In this document: positions 45,216 to 53,493 of the stretch, piece after piece
How positions within the stretch are numbered: position 1 is the first letter of the stretch
How the letters are laid out: each line of letters opens with the position of its first letter
Assembly: GCF_003789055.1 (NCBI RefSeq)
Contig: NZ_ML119083.1
Location: 62,001 to 126,000, forward strand
Length of the DNA stretch: 64,000 nt
Reading direction: 5' to 3'
Source: Histidinibacterium lentulum
GTDB taxonomy: Bacteria > Pseudomonadota > Alphaproteobacteria > Rhodobacterales > Rhodobacteraceae
Notes under the pieces: model-generated
What the model was told of the DNA's origin: nothing
Databases searched by the model: none
The model's input: the letters and a program-made list of their open reading frames with translations, nothing else
Program-made: the position numbers and the translations under genes

Positions 45216-45245
45216 TTGCCCGGCCCTCGATGTGATGTTATATCA
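45216..45245 (+). promoter_or_regulatory. Possible sigma70 promoter with palindrome
   Basis: TTGCCC (45216) and TATATC (45239) are spaced 17 bases; the -10 overlaps an inverted repeat TGATGTTATATCA (45233-45245). It may be a secondary or regulated promoter upstream of the phosphatase gene. Confidence 0.3.
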
Positions 45246-45280
45246 TGTCGCATACAGAATAGAGGAGGATGCACCGGCGG

Positions 45281-45309
45281 GTGTCATCCTCTGTTCATCG
45301 TTCTGTCGT
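45281..45309 (+). promoter_or_regulatory. Pho box (three 11-bp repeats) upstream of alkaline phosphatase
   Basis: GTGTCAT, TGTTCAT and CTGTCGT start at 45281, 45292 and 45303, exactly 11 bases apart, with 4-base spacers. The PhoB consensus is CTGTCAT-N4-CTGTCAT. The outer repeats match 6 of 7, the middle 4 of 7. The array lies 59 bases before the phosphatase ATG. Confidence 0.65.
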
Positions 45310-45367
45310 CCCAGCTTCAAACGCGCGCCTTAGTCCTCCCCGGGCAACCACACCTGAGGGGGTCCCC

Positions 45368-46861
45368 ATGACGCGATTTCTTGCTTCGGCCGCGGCCGTC
45401 GCCCTTGCCACCGCAGCGCAGGCCCAGGACCTGCCGCAGGCGTCCAGCGACTGGTTCGTCGCAGGCCAGACCACGATCCAGGAACTCCTCGATCGCCAGC
45501 CCAACACGAACCGCGCCCGCAACGTCATCCTGATGAATGCGGACGGCAACGGTGTCGGCACCAACTACGCCATCCGCCTGTTCATGGGTCAGCAGGAGGG
45601 CGGCCTGGGTGAGGACTACGTCCTGCCCTACGAGACGACCGAATGGTATTCGGCTCTGGTCAAGACCTACAACATCAACGCCCAGACCCCGGACAGCGCG
45701 CCGACCGCCGGTTCGATGAACACCGGTGTCAAGCAGCGCTTCAACCTGATCAACCTCGGCGAGAACGCGATCACCGAGGATTGCACCACCGAAGCCGGCA
45801 ACGAGCTGACCACCTTCGCCGAGATCGTCGCGGAGATGGGCAAGTCGGTCGGCGTCGTGTCGACCGCCCGCCTGACCCATGCCACCCCGGCGGCCACCGT
45901 GGTCAAGACCGCCTACCGCAACTGGGAGGACGCCGTGCCCGAGGGCTGCGAGAACTCCCGCGACATCGCCACCCAGATGTACGACGCCATGGAGTCCGGA
46001 CTGCTGGACTTCGCGATGGCGGGTGGCTTCCGCCATTTCGCGCCCGAGGGCTTCGAGATGGACGGCCTGACGGGAGGCCGCCCGGACGACGTGAACCTGA
46101 TCGAGCAGGCGCAGGCCTTCGGCACGCAGTTCGTGACAAATACCGAAGGCTTCGAGGCGCTGGTCCTCGACCACTCCACCCCGGTCCTCGGGCTGTTCGA
46201 GAACAGCCACATGCAGTACGAGTTCGACCGCACCGACGAGCCCTCGCTTTCCGAGATGACCGCCGCGGCGATCGAGTATCTCTCGAACAACGAGGACGGC
46301 TACTACCTGCAGATCGAGGCCGGCCGCGTCGACCACGCCCTGCACGGCGGCAACCTGCACCGAGTCCTCGTGGACGGCGTGGCCTTCGCCAACGCGGTCG
46401 CGACCGCGATGGAGCTGACCGACCCCGCCGACACGCTGATCATCGTCACCGCCGACCACGAGCACGCCATCGCCTTCAACGGCTATTGCGGCCGCGGATC
46501 GTCGATCACGGGCCTGTGCTACGGGATCGACAACGAGGGCATCCAGCACAACGGCGAAGCCGAGCTGGGCGACGACGGCCTGCCCTACACCGTCGCGGGC
46601 TTCCTGAACGGCGCGGGATCGGTCCTGGCCCCGTCCGGCGACGGCAACGCGTTCGTCGGCTCGCGTCCCGAGCTGAGCCAGGAAGAGGCCACCGATCCGG
46701 ACTACCTGCAGCAGGCCCTGATCCCGATGTCGTCGGAGACCCATTCCGGCGAGGACGTGGCCGTCTATGCCCGCGGTCCCTTCGCGCATCTCTTCGACGG
46801 CACAATCGAGCAGAACGTGATCTTCCACGTCATGCACCACGCCGCCGTCGTGGCCGAATAA
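45368..46861 (+). CDS. Alkaline phosphatase, PhoA family, secreted
   Basis: Periplasmic phosphomonoesterase of 497 residues that releases phosphate during starvation. The signal peptide ends ATAAQAQ. The nucleophile is Ser110 in TPDSAPTA. Metal and active-site regions follow: RLTHATPAA, IEAGRVDHALHGGN, VTADHEHA and SETHSGEDVAVYARGP. The metal Asp region reads MNADGNG instead of the usual GDGMG, a small departure. GAGGGGG precedes ATG 45368. The Pho-box-like repeats just upstream fit PhoB control. A hairpin follows the gene. Confidence 0.9.
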   Translation: MTRFLASAAAVALATAAQAQDLPQASSDWFVAGQTTIQELLDRQPNTNRARNVILMNADGNGVGTNYAIRLFMGQQEGGLGEDYVLPYETTEWYSALVKTYNINAQTPDSAPTAGSMNTGVKQRFNLINLGENAITEDCTTEAGNELTTFAEIVAEMGKSVGVVSTARLTHATPAATVVKTAYRNWEDAVPEGCENSRDIATQMYDAMESGLLDFAMAGGFRHFAPEGFEMDGLTGGRPDDVNLIEQAQAFGTQFVTNTEGFEALVLDHSTPVLGLFENSHMQYEFDRTDEPSLSEMTAAAIEYLSNNEDGYYLQIEAGRVDHALHGGNLHRVLVDGVAFANAVATAMELTDPADTLIIVTADHEHAIAFNGYCGRGSSITGLCYGIDNEGIQHNGEAELGDDGLPYTVAGFLNGAGSVLAPSGDGNAFVGSRPELSQEEATDPDYLQQALIPMSSETHSGEDVAVYARGPFAHLFDGTIEQNVIFHVMHHAAVVAE

Positions 46862-46881
46862 GTCTCCCGCGTTCGCCGGGG

Positions 46882-46907
46882 CAGGGCCGTCCGCAGGGGC
46901 GGCCCTG
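46882..46907 (+). terminator. Hairpin after alkaline phosphatase
   Basis: CAGGGCCG and CGGCCCTG form an 8-base stem around a 10-base loop, 20 bases after the stop codon. No T-tract follows. Confidence 0.5.
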
Positions 46908-46936
46908 TCCGTTCGTGCGGCAGCGGTCCGGTGCCG

Positions 46937-46954
46937 CTGTCATCGAAATTTCAT
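46937..46954 (+). promoter_or_regulatory. Pho box upstream of the secreted-protein/ABC operon
   Basis: CTGTCAT-CGAA-ATTTCAT matches the two-repeat PhoB consensus at 12 of 14 positions (7 of 7 plus 5 of 7). It lies 110 bases before ATG 47064, after the phosphatase hairpin. Confidence 0.6.
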
Positions 46955-47063
46955 CGCTTTCCCGCCCGGTCCATCTGCCAGAGCCGCGCGCGGGACGCTA
47001 TGTTGCGGGCGAAGCGACGTCCGCCCGTTCCGAGACCCGACGATCGAGAAAGGGAACATTGCC

Positions 47064-47480
47064 ATGCTGCGCCGCACCTTCCTGATGTCCTCCGCCGCTC
47101 TGCCGCTGGCCGCGCCCGCTTTCGCCCAGGCCAACCCGATGATGGTGCGCGAGCTCTACGAGCGGGACGGCAGCCTCACGCAATGGGCGCTCGACAACGA
47201 GGGCCGGCGTGTCCGTTTCCGGGGCTTCATGGCGCCGCCCCTGAAGGCCGAGGCGCAGTTCTTCGTGCTGACCCAGCGCCCCATGGCGGTCTGTCCGTTC
47301 TGCGAGACCGCCGCCGAATGGCCCGACGACATCATGGCGATCTATACCAAGCGCGTCGTCGATCCTGTCTACTATACCGTGGGCATCGAGGTGGAAGGCG
47401 TGCTGGAGATTGGCGAATACCGCGACCCGGACACCGGCTTTCTCAGCCTCGTGCGGCTCTCCGACGCGACCTATGGCTGA
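47064..47480 (+). CDS. Secreted CxxC protein of unknown function
   Basis: 138 residues with an N-terminal export signal (MLRRTFLMSSAALPLAAPAFAQ). The mature domain has RVRFRGFMAPPLK, a CPFC pair near residue 77 and a final beta-rich part. The arrangement is that of a small OB-like periplasmic domain, possibly metal binding through the two Cys. It overlaps the ABC ATPase gene by eight bases, so it is very probably an accessory of that transporter. No family assigned. Confidence 0.75.
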   Translation: MLRRTFLMSSAALPLAAPAFAQANPMMVRELYERDGSLTQWALDNEGRRVRFRGFMAPPLKAEAQFFVLTQRPMAVCPFCETAAEWPDDIMAIYTKRVVDPVYYTVGIEVEGVLEIGEYRDPDTGFLSLVRLSDATYG

Positions 47481-48150
47481 GGGCCTGCCGCTCACGGTGC
47501 GGGACCTCGCCGTGAGCGGCGAGCGCGGCCGCACGATCCTGTCGCTGGCATCGCTCGATCTCGCGCCCGGCACGGCGCTGGGCGTGGAGGGTCCGTCGGG
47601 CGCGGGAAAGTCCACGCTGATCTACGCCCTCGCGGGCCTCGCCACCCGGGTGGAGGGCGCCGTCACCTGGGGCCGCACGGACCTGCTCTCCCTGGGTCCC
47701 GAGGCGCGCGCGCGGTTCCGGTCGGAACGGGTCGGGCTGATCTTCCAGGACTTCCTGCTGTTCGACGAGCTGGGCGCCGAGGCCAACGCCGCGATCCTCG
47801 CCAGCTTCACCCCGCGCACCGGACGGGGCGCCATCCGCGGGCAGGCGCGTGACCTTCTCGACCGGCTCGGCGTGCCGCGCGCGGCACGCACCGTCGCCAG
47901 CTATTCAGGCGGCGAACGGCAGCGCGTGGCCGTGGCCCGGGCGCTCGCTCACGACCCGATGATCGTCATCGCAGACGAGCCCACCGCCGCCCTGCACCGG
48001 CAGGCCGCCGACGCGCTGACCGACGACCTTCTGACCGCCGTGCGCGAACGGGGCCGCACCCTGATCGTGGCGAGCCACGACGAGCGGCTCCTCGCCCGGA
48101 TGGACAGGAGGCTGCGGCTGGTGGACGGCGCCCTGGCGGAGGCCGCGTGA
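47473..48150 (+). CDS. ABC transporter ATP-binding protein, LolD/MacB-like
   Basis: ATPase of 225 residues: Walker A GPSGAGKST, VGLIFQDFLLFDELGA, signature YSGGERQRVAVARAL, Walker B IVIADEPTAALH and ASHDERLL. These are features of the LolD/MacB/FtsE group that drives conformational work on FtsX-like permeases rather than import. It starts inside the end of the CxxC protein gene. Confidence 0.88.
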   Translation: MAEGLPLTVRDLAVSGERGRTILSLASLDLAPGTALGVEGPSGAGKSTLIYALAGLATRVEGAVTWGRTDLLSLGPEARARFRSERVGLIFQDFLLFDELGAEANAAILASFTPRTGRGAIRGQARDLLDRLGVPRAARTVASYSGGERQRVAVARALAHDPMIVIADEPTAALHRQAADALTDDLLTAVRERGRTLIVASHDERLLARMDRRLRLVDGALAEAA

Positions 48151-49457
48151 TGGACTGGTGGCGCAGTCTTCCGGCAGGCGGGCAGGACACGCTCATCGTG
48201 GTGGCGCTGCTGCTGCCCTCGCTGATCGTGGCCGGGCTCGTGCTGTCGCGCCTGACGCCCTGGCCGCTGGTCCGGGCGCTGCTCTGGCGGTTCCGCTGGG
48301 CCAACGGCGTCTTCGTGGCGCTGATCGCGATATCCGTGGGCATGGGGATCGGCCTCATCGCGCAGGAGCGGGGGCTGCGGCAGGGCACGGCACAGGCCGC
48401 GGACAAGTTCGACATGATCGTCTCCGCCCCCGGATCCGAGCTGACGATGATGCTGGCAGCGGTGTTCCTGCAGCCCTCCGACGTGCCGCTGCTGGACGGC
48501 GAGATCTACAACGAGGTGACCAACCATCCCCGGGTCGACGTGGCCGCACCCCTCGGCTTCGGCGACAGCTACGAGGGCGCGCCGGTGATCGGCACCATCG
48601 CGGACTTCGTGACCTACCTCAGCGACGACCGCATCGAGGGCCGGATGTGGCAGGACCCGTTCGAAGCCATCGCCGGAGCGGCGGCGCCCGTGGACATCGG
48701 CGATGTCTTCGTGCCGGCCCACGGCCACGGCGCCTCGGCCGATCCGGACGCCCACAGCGACGAATACACCGTCGTGGGGCGCATCGCCCGAACCGGATCG
48801 CCCTGGGACCGGGCGATCATGGTCCCGATCGAAAGCGTCTGGGCCGTGCACGGTCTGGCGGACGGCCATGCGCCCGAGGACGAGGAACGGCTCGGCCCGC
48901 CCTACGACGCCGCCTATTTCCCCGGGACCCCCGCCATCGTGGTGCGCGCCGAGAGCCTGCCCGCGACCTACGCCCTGCGCTCCGAGTTCAGCCGCGACAG
49001 CGAGACCATGGCGTTCTTTCCGGGCACCGTCCTGTCGAACCTCTACCGGGTGATGGGCGACGTGCGGCAGGCCATGTCGATCCTGACGCTGGTGACGCAG
49101 ATGCTGGTGGCGGCGAGCGTGCTCCTGGGCCTCTTCATCCTCTCGCGCCTCTTCCGCCGACAACTGGCCCTGTTGCGGGCCCTGGGCGCCCCGGCGAGGT
49201 TCGTGCTGGCGGTGGTCTGGTCCTATGCCGCGTCGCTGCTGGTCACGGGCGCGGTGCTGGGGCTGGCGCTGGGCTACGGCACGGCGGCGGTGCTCAGCCG
49301 CATCGTGACCCAGCGGACGGATATCCTCGTTCAGGCCAGCATCGGCTGGACGGAGATCCACCTCGTCGCGGCATTCCTGTCGGCCACGCTGCTGCTGTCG
49401 CTGATTCCCGCCTGGTCGGTCCTGCGCACGCCGGTGATGTCGGCGCTCAGGTCCTGA
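48150..49457 (+). CDS. FtsX-like ABC transporter permease
   Basis: Membrane protein of 435 residues with an N-terminal pair of helices (about 15-35 and 52-72), a large periplasmic region and three C-terminal helices (about 310-335, 355-385, 400-425), the MacB/FtsX topology. The periplasmic part has a His/Asp-rich loop HGHGASADPDAHSDE near residue 190 that could bind metal. The start is ATG 48150 or the overlapping GTG 48147. The end overlaps the convergent LacI gene by 11 bases. Cargo unknown; a Pho box precedes the operon. Confidence 0.86.
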   Translation: MDWWRSLPAGGQDTLIVVALLLPSLIVAGLVLSRLTPWPLVRALLWRFRWANGVFVALIAISVGMGIGLIAQERGLRQGTAQAADKFDMIVSAPGSELTMMLAAVFLQPSDVPLLDGEIYNEVTNHPRVDVAAPLGFGDSYEGAPVIGTIADFVTYLSDDRIEGRMWQDPFEAIAGAAAPVDIGDVFVPAHGHGASADPDAHSDEYTVVGRIARTGSPWDRAIMVPIESVWAVHGLADGHAPEDEERLGPPYDAAYFPGTPAIVVRAESLPATYALRSEFSRDSETMAFFPGTVLSNLYRVMGDVRQAMSILTLVTQMLVAASVLLGLFILSRLFRRQLALLRALGAPARFVLAVVWSYAASLLVTGAVLGLALGYGTAAVLSRIVTQRTDILVQASIGWTEIHLVAAFLSATLLLSLIPAWSVLRTPVMSALRS

Positions 49458-50469
49458 GGAGCGTGTCGCCGGGGTCGAGCGAGGGCTCGAGCTCCACCAC
49501 TTCGGAGGCGAGCGTGGCGTCGAGCTGGCGGGCGAGCACCATCTGCGCCGCCCTCTGCCCGATCTCGCGGCGGCAGGCGTCGGTGGTTGCGAGCCGGCGC
49601 GGCAGGCCCTCGAGCAGCTCTACCCCGTTGAACCCCGCGAGGCCCACGCGGCCCGGGATGTCGATGCCCTTCTCCAGGAGGTAGAGCAGCCCGCCCGCGC
49701 CGATCATGTCATTGGAATAGTACAGGAAATCGAGATCGGGCGTGCGCCCCAGCATGGCCGCGGTCATCTCCCGGCCCTTGGCCAGCGCCGATCCGCCGGA
49801 ATAGAACTCCTGGTCCGCCATCTCGATTCCCGCCTTGCCCAGCGCCCGGGTGAAGCCCTCGAAGCGCTTGCGGGCCCGGTGGTCGAGCGGCATCTTCGTG
49901 CCCATGAAGCCCACGCGGCGATAACCTTGGGCGATGATCGCCTCCGCCATATGGCGGCCGGCGCGGCGGTGCGAGATGCCGACGCAGCAGTCGATGGGCT
50001 CGCCGTCGGTGTCCATGATCTCCACCACCGGGCAGCCGGCGTTGTGCAGCATCGCCTGGGCGGTTTCGGAATGCTCGAGCCCCGCCACGATCACGCCGGC
50101 AGGGCGCCAGGACAGCATCTCGAAAAGGACCTTCTCCTCCTTGTCCTGCCCGTAGTCGGTGACACCCACCACGGGTTGCAGTGCCGTGGTCTCGAGCGTT
50201 TCCGAGATGCCGGAGAGGACCTCGGGAAAGACCATGTTCTTCAGCGAGGGGATCACCACGGCCACGAGGTTGACCCGGCTCGACGCCAGCGCGCCCGCGA
50301 TCTTGTTGGGCACGTAGCCCAGCCGCTTCGCCGCCTCCTGCACCCGGGCGCGGGTGGCCTCGCTCACGTCGCCCTTGTTGCGCAGCACCCGGCTGACGGT
50401 CATTTCGCTCACCCCCGACGCTTCGGAGACGTCGCGCAGGGTCAGCGGTCGGCGGGGGGGCGTTGTCAC
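49447..50469 (-). CDS. LacI family transcriptional regulator, GntR (gluconate)-like
   Basis: Repressor of 340 residues: helix-turn-helix LTLRDVSEASGVSEMTVSRV, then VPNKIAGALAS and a sugar-binding domain (VVIPSLKNMVFPEVLSGI, FLYYSNDMIGAGGL). The family includes repressors of gluconate and related sugar-acid use. I use the GTG at 50469, with GGAG nine bases upstream; a TTG at 50499 is in frame. It is a lone gene next to tRNA-Arg, and its targets are not evident here. Confidence 0.9.
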   Translation of the reverse strand: MTTPPRRPLTLRDVSEASGVSEMTVSRVLRNKGDVSEATRARVQEAAKRLGYVPNKIAGALASSRVNLVAVVIPSLKNMVFPEVLSGISETLETTALQPVVGVTDYGQDKEEKVLFEMLSWRPAGVIVAGLEHSETAQAMLHNAGCPVVEIMDTDGEPIDCCVGISHRRAGRHMAEAIIAQGYRRVGFMGTKMPLDHRARKRFEGFTRALGKAGIEMADQEFYSGGSALAKGREMTAAMLGRTPDLDFLYYSNDMIGAGGLLYLLEKGIDIPGRVGLAGFNGVELLEGLPRRLATTDACRREIGQRAAQMVLARQLDATLASEVVELEPSLDPGDTLLRT

Positions 50470-50584
50470 GGTCGTGCGTCTCCGGTGGCCTCTGCGCAAG
50501 AGTGTTACGCCCTCGCCCGCCGATCTCCAACCCGTTCCCGCCGCCGTTGACCGCAGGCGCCCGAGAGGGCAAGACCAGGGAGAC

Positions 50585-50661
50585 GACCCCGTGGCTCAAC
50601 TGGATAGAGCAGCCCCCTCCTAAGGGGCAGGTTGCAGGTTCGAATCCTGCCGGGGTCGCCA
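50585..50661 (+). tRNA. tRNA-Arg (anticodon CCU)
   Basis: The cloverleaf is complete: acceptor GACCCCG/CGGGGTC, D-arm GCTC/GAGC, anticodon arm GCCCC-CTCCTAA-GGGGC with anticodon CCT at positions 34-36, T-arm GCAGG-TTCGAAT-CCTGC, and encoded CCA (50659-50661). It decodes the rare AGG codon. Confidence 0.96.
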
Positions 50662-50687
50662 TCTTCCCCCTCGGCCGGAGCGCGGCC

Positions 50688-52787
50688 TCAGCCGACCGAC
50701 AGCGCGAACCCCGCACAGGGGTGGTCGAGCAGATCCAGAAGCTCGTCGTCGAGCTTCATGAGGGTGATCGACGCGCCCACCATGTCGAGCGAGGTGCAGT
50801 AATGGCCCACGAGATTCCGGACGGCCACAGCCCGGCGCGCCGAAAGCCGCTCGTGGACCCGGCGCGCCATGATCAGAAGCTCCATCATGGGCGTGCCGCC
50901 GAGCGAGTTGACCAGCAGCGCGACCCGGTCGCCGGCGGAGAGGTTCATCTCGGAGAAGAGCCGGTCGCAGATGTGGTCCACCGCCAGATCCGCGGCCGTG
51001 ATGCCTGTCCGGAGCACGCCGGGCTCCCCGTGGATGCCGATGCCCACCTCCATCTCGTCCGCGCCGATCTGGAAGCTCGGCCGCTGCGTCTCCGGCAGCG
51101 AACAGGATTCGAGCCCGATCCCCATGGTGAAGGTCGCGCCGTTCGCCTTGCGGGCGAGGCGTTCGCATTCGTCCAGCCCGTACATCCGGTCGCAGGCCGC
51201 GCCCGCCACCTTGAAGACGAAGACGTTGCCCGCGGTTCCCCGCCGCCCCTGGCGCTGTTCGGGCGGGGAGGAGGCGACGTCGTCTGTCGTGAGGATCGTG
51301 CGCACGTCGATTCCGTCCGCGGCAGCCATCTCGGCGGCCATCTCGAAGTTCATCACGTCGCCGGTGTAGTTGCCGTAGATGTAGAGGACGCCGGCGCCGG
51401 CAGAGGCGGCGCGGGTGCAGGTCAGCACCCGGTCCGGCGGGGGGGAGGCAAAGACGTTGCCCACGGCCACGGCATCGGCGAGCCCCTTCCCGACATACCC
51501 CAGAAAGCAGGGTTCGTGCCCGGCGCCGCCGCCGATGACGAGGCCGACCTTGCCCTCCCGCGGGGCTGCGCAGGACCGGATCGCCCGCAGCGAGCCGTCG
51601 ATCGGCTCGATGACCTCGGGAAAGGCCCTGAGCGCCCCGTCGAGGGATTCCGAGACCGCATCTCGCGGCGCGTTGAGAAACTTCTTGATGACCGTGCGCG
51701 GCGCGATCTCCGGCCTGTCGGTCCGGGCCCGGCGGGCCGCCGAGGGGGCAGAGGTCTGGACCCCGTCCGCCCGCAGGATGCCCTCGCCCGTCGCGGCATC
51801 GGTCACCAGGATGCTGGCATACCCGCCCCGGAGAGCAGCCAGCATCGCAGGGACCTTGTCATAGCCGCCGGCCACCGCGATCCGCGTCCTGACCTTGCGC
51901 AGGCGGTCGAGGCCGATCCCGATGGTCCGGTCCCCCAGTGGCCCTTCCACGGGAGAGCCGTGGGCATCGATGAAGCGCCCCGCGACGGAACCCACCGCGC
52001 GCCTGTAATGGTCGTGCTGCTCGACCGAGTTCTCGAAGAATCCGCTCTGGTGGATCGTGGAATCCGGTCGCAGGGAGGAGATGCCGAAGACGATCCGGTT
52101 GACCGCGTCGAGGGCGGAGATCTGTTCCGACACGACGGGTTCGGCCAGCAGGATGCGCCGCGCCTGTGCCGAGGACACGATTGCCGGGGCGGAGATCGAG
52201 ATACAGCGCGCCCCCAGCGACTCGGCAAGCTGCGTGGCGCAGGCCTCCGGCGTGTAGGGGATCACGGCCGTGGTCCCGCCGGTGGCCTGGACCACCCGCA
52301 GATCGCTCAGACCGCTGCGCCGCACGGCCCTGGCCACCGCCAGCATGGTCCGGCCCCAGGTGATGCCGACGGTGTCGCCGGAATGGACCAGCCGTTCCAG
52401 CGCCTGCGCCCCCGCCGCGCCCAGACGGTCGATCAGCGACCGCGCTCCGCCCTCGCCCGGGATCACGAGGCATTCCTCCAGGCCGAAATGCTCTTGCAGC
52501 TGCCGGGCGACCGAGAGCGACTTGAAGCGTTCGGCCGCGATGGAGATGTTGACGATCCCGGCGGCCCGGGCATCGGCGAGATAGCTGTTCACGGTGGGGC
52601 GGGAGACGTTCATCGCCTCGGCGATCTCGCCCTGGGTCAGGCCCTCCTCGTAGTAGAGCCAGCTGGCCCAGAGCAACGGGTCGTCGTTGAACCGCAGCGG
52701 CGGGCCGGCCTGTCCGGCGGCGGCAGACTGGGCTCCGCGCCCCCGGGTCGTCCCGGTCTTCTGCCGGCGCGTCGCGGACCCCGCCAT
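50688..52787 (-). CDS. Fusion: SorC-type sugar-sensing transcriptional regulator + dihydroxyacetone kinase DhaK domain
   Basis: 699-residue bifunctional protein. Residues about 40-75 form a SorC/DeoR-like helix-turn-helix (LTQGEIAEAMNVSRPTVNSY); about 90-340 the SorC sugar-binding domain (GDTVGITWGRTMLAVA, GGTTAVIPYTPE); about 366-699 a DhaK domain with GGGAGHEPCFLGYVGKGL and the substrate-binding His586 in GIGIHGEPG. DhaK holds dihydroxyacetone or a ketotetrose covalently on that His while DhaL supplies ATP. The fusion could couple substrate binding to gene control. It is the last gene of the operon and overlaps the dhaL-like gene by one base. Confidence 0.9.
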   Translation of the reverse strand: MAGSATRRQKTGTTRGRGAQSAAAGQAGPPLRFNDDPLLWASWLYYEEGLTQGEIAEAMNVSRPTVNSYLADARAAGIVNISIAAERFKSLSVARQLQEHFGLEECLVIPGEGGARSLIDRLGAAGAQALERLVHSGDTVGITWGRTMLAVARAVRRSGLSDLRVVQATGGTTAVIPYTPEACATQLAESLGARCISISAPAIVSSAQARRILLAEPVVSEQISALDAVNRIVFGISSLRPDSTIHQSGFFENSVEQHDHYRRAVGSVAGRFIDAHGSPVEGPLGDRTIGIGLDRLRKVRTRIAVAGGYDKVPAMLAALRGGYASILVTDAATGEGILRADGVQTSAPSAARRARTDRPEIAPRTVIKKFLNAPRDAVSESLDGALRAFPEVIEPIDGSLRAIRSCAAPREGKVGLVIGGGAGHEPCFLGYVGKGLADAVAVGNVFASPPPDRVLTCTRAASAGAGVLYIYGNYTGDVMNFEMAAEMAAADGIDVRTILTTDDVASSPPEQRQGRRGTAGNVFVFKVAGAACDRMYGLDECERLARKANGATFTMGIGLESCSLPETQRPSFQIGADEMEVGIGIHGEPGVLRTGITAADLAVDHICDRLFSEMNLSAGDRVALLVNSLGGTPMMELLIMARRVHERLSARRAVAVRNLVGHYCTSLDMVGASITLMKLDDELLDLLDHPCAGFALSVG

Positions 52788-53452
52788 CAGGCGCCGATGC
52801 CGGCAGGCCGCGGACCGACGGCCTCCGCGAATCCCTCGAGGATCAGCGCCGCCGAGACCGCGCCCGGATCGCGATGGCCAAGGCTCCGCTCCTTCAGTCG
52901 CGCGGCCCGGCCGCGGGAGGCGATCATCGTGGCCGTGGCCTCCGCGCCGGCGCGGGCGCTCGCGGCCGCCCGCCAGGCGGCCTCGGAAACGCTCGCCCCC
53001 TCGCGCAGCGCCAGCTCCGCCGCGTGAACGGCGGGCAACCAGGCATCCAGCATCGTCTTGTCGCCCGGCCCCGCCTTGCCGCGCCGCGCGATGCCCCCCG
53101 CCATGGCGGCGAGGAACTCCGGTGACCTGTCCAGCGGCAACGGCCCCCGGTCGAGCGCCTTGGCCGCGTCGAGCATGGCGGTGGCATAGAGCGGGCCGAC
53201 CGTTGCGCCGACATCCCCCAGGAATGCCGCTGCGGCCTCCCGCATCAGCGCGGCCGGATCCTCCGGAACATGCCGCCCCCCCCGGACCAGAGCCGCGACG
53301 GCCGCGAATCCGTTCGCCATTGAGGAGCCGTGGTCCCCGTCTCCGATCTCCCCGTCGAGGTGACAGAGCTCGTCCCGCTGCGCGTCGAGCCGCGCGGCGG
53401 CGGCCTGGAAGAAGCGCGCGAGAAAGTCGGTATCGATCCGGCCCATGGCCAT
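52787..53452 (-). CDS. Dihydroxyacetone kinase subunit DhaL-like
   Basis: ATP-binding subunit, 221 residues, carrying the Mg-ADP motif in DGEIGDGDHGSSMANGF near residue 35 and GATVGPLYATAML and GPGDKTMLDAW further on. It phosphorylates the ketose bound by a DhaK subunit. No PTS-type DhaM gene is present, so ATP is the expected donor. I use ATG 53452, which gives the normal lead; an ATG at 53494 overlapping the upstream stop would add 14 residues. The C-terminal about 30 residues are less conserved. Confidence 0.88.
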   Translation of the reverse strand: MAMGRIDTDFLARFFQAAAARLDAQRDELCHLDGEIGDGDHGSSMANGFAAVAALVRGGRHVPEDPAALMREAAAAFLGDVGATVGPLYATAMLDAAKALDRGPLPLDRSPEFLAAMAGGIARRGKAGPGDKTMLDAWLPAVHAAELALREGASVSEAAWRAAASARAGAEATATMIASRGRAARLKERSLGHRDPGAVSAALILEGFAEAVGPRPAGIGA

Positions 53453-53493
53453 TTCATGAGCCAAATCGGCGCCCCCGACAAGGCGCGGGGGCA

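Noticed and set aside
50585-50661. tRNA-Arg(CCU) as an integration site for a genomic island
   Set aside because: No integrase, no repeat of the tRNA 3' end was seen further on, and the downstream genes have the same base composition.
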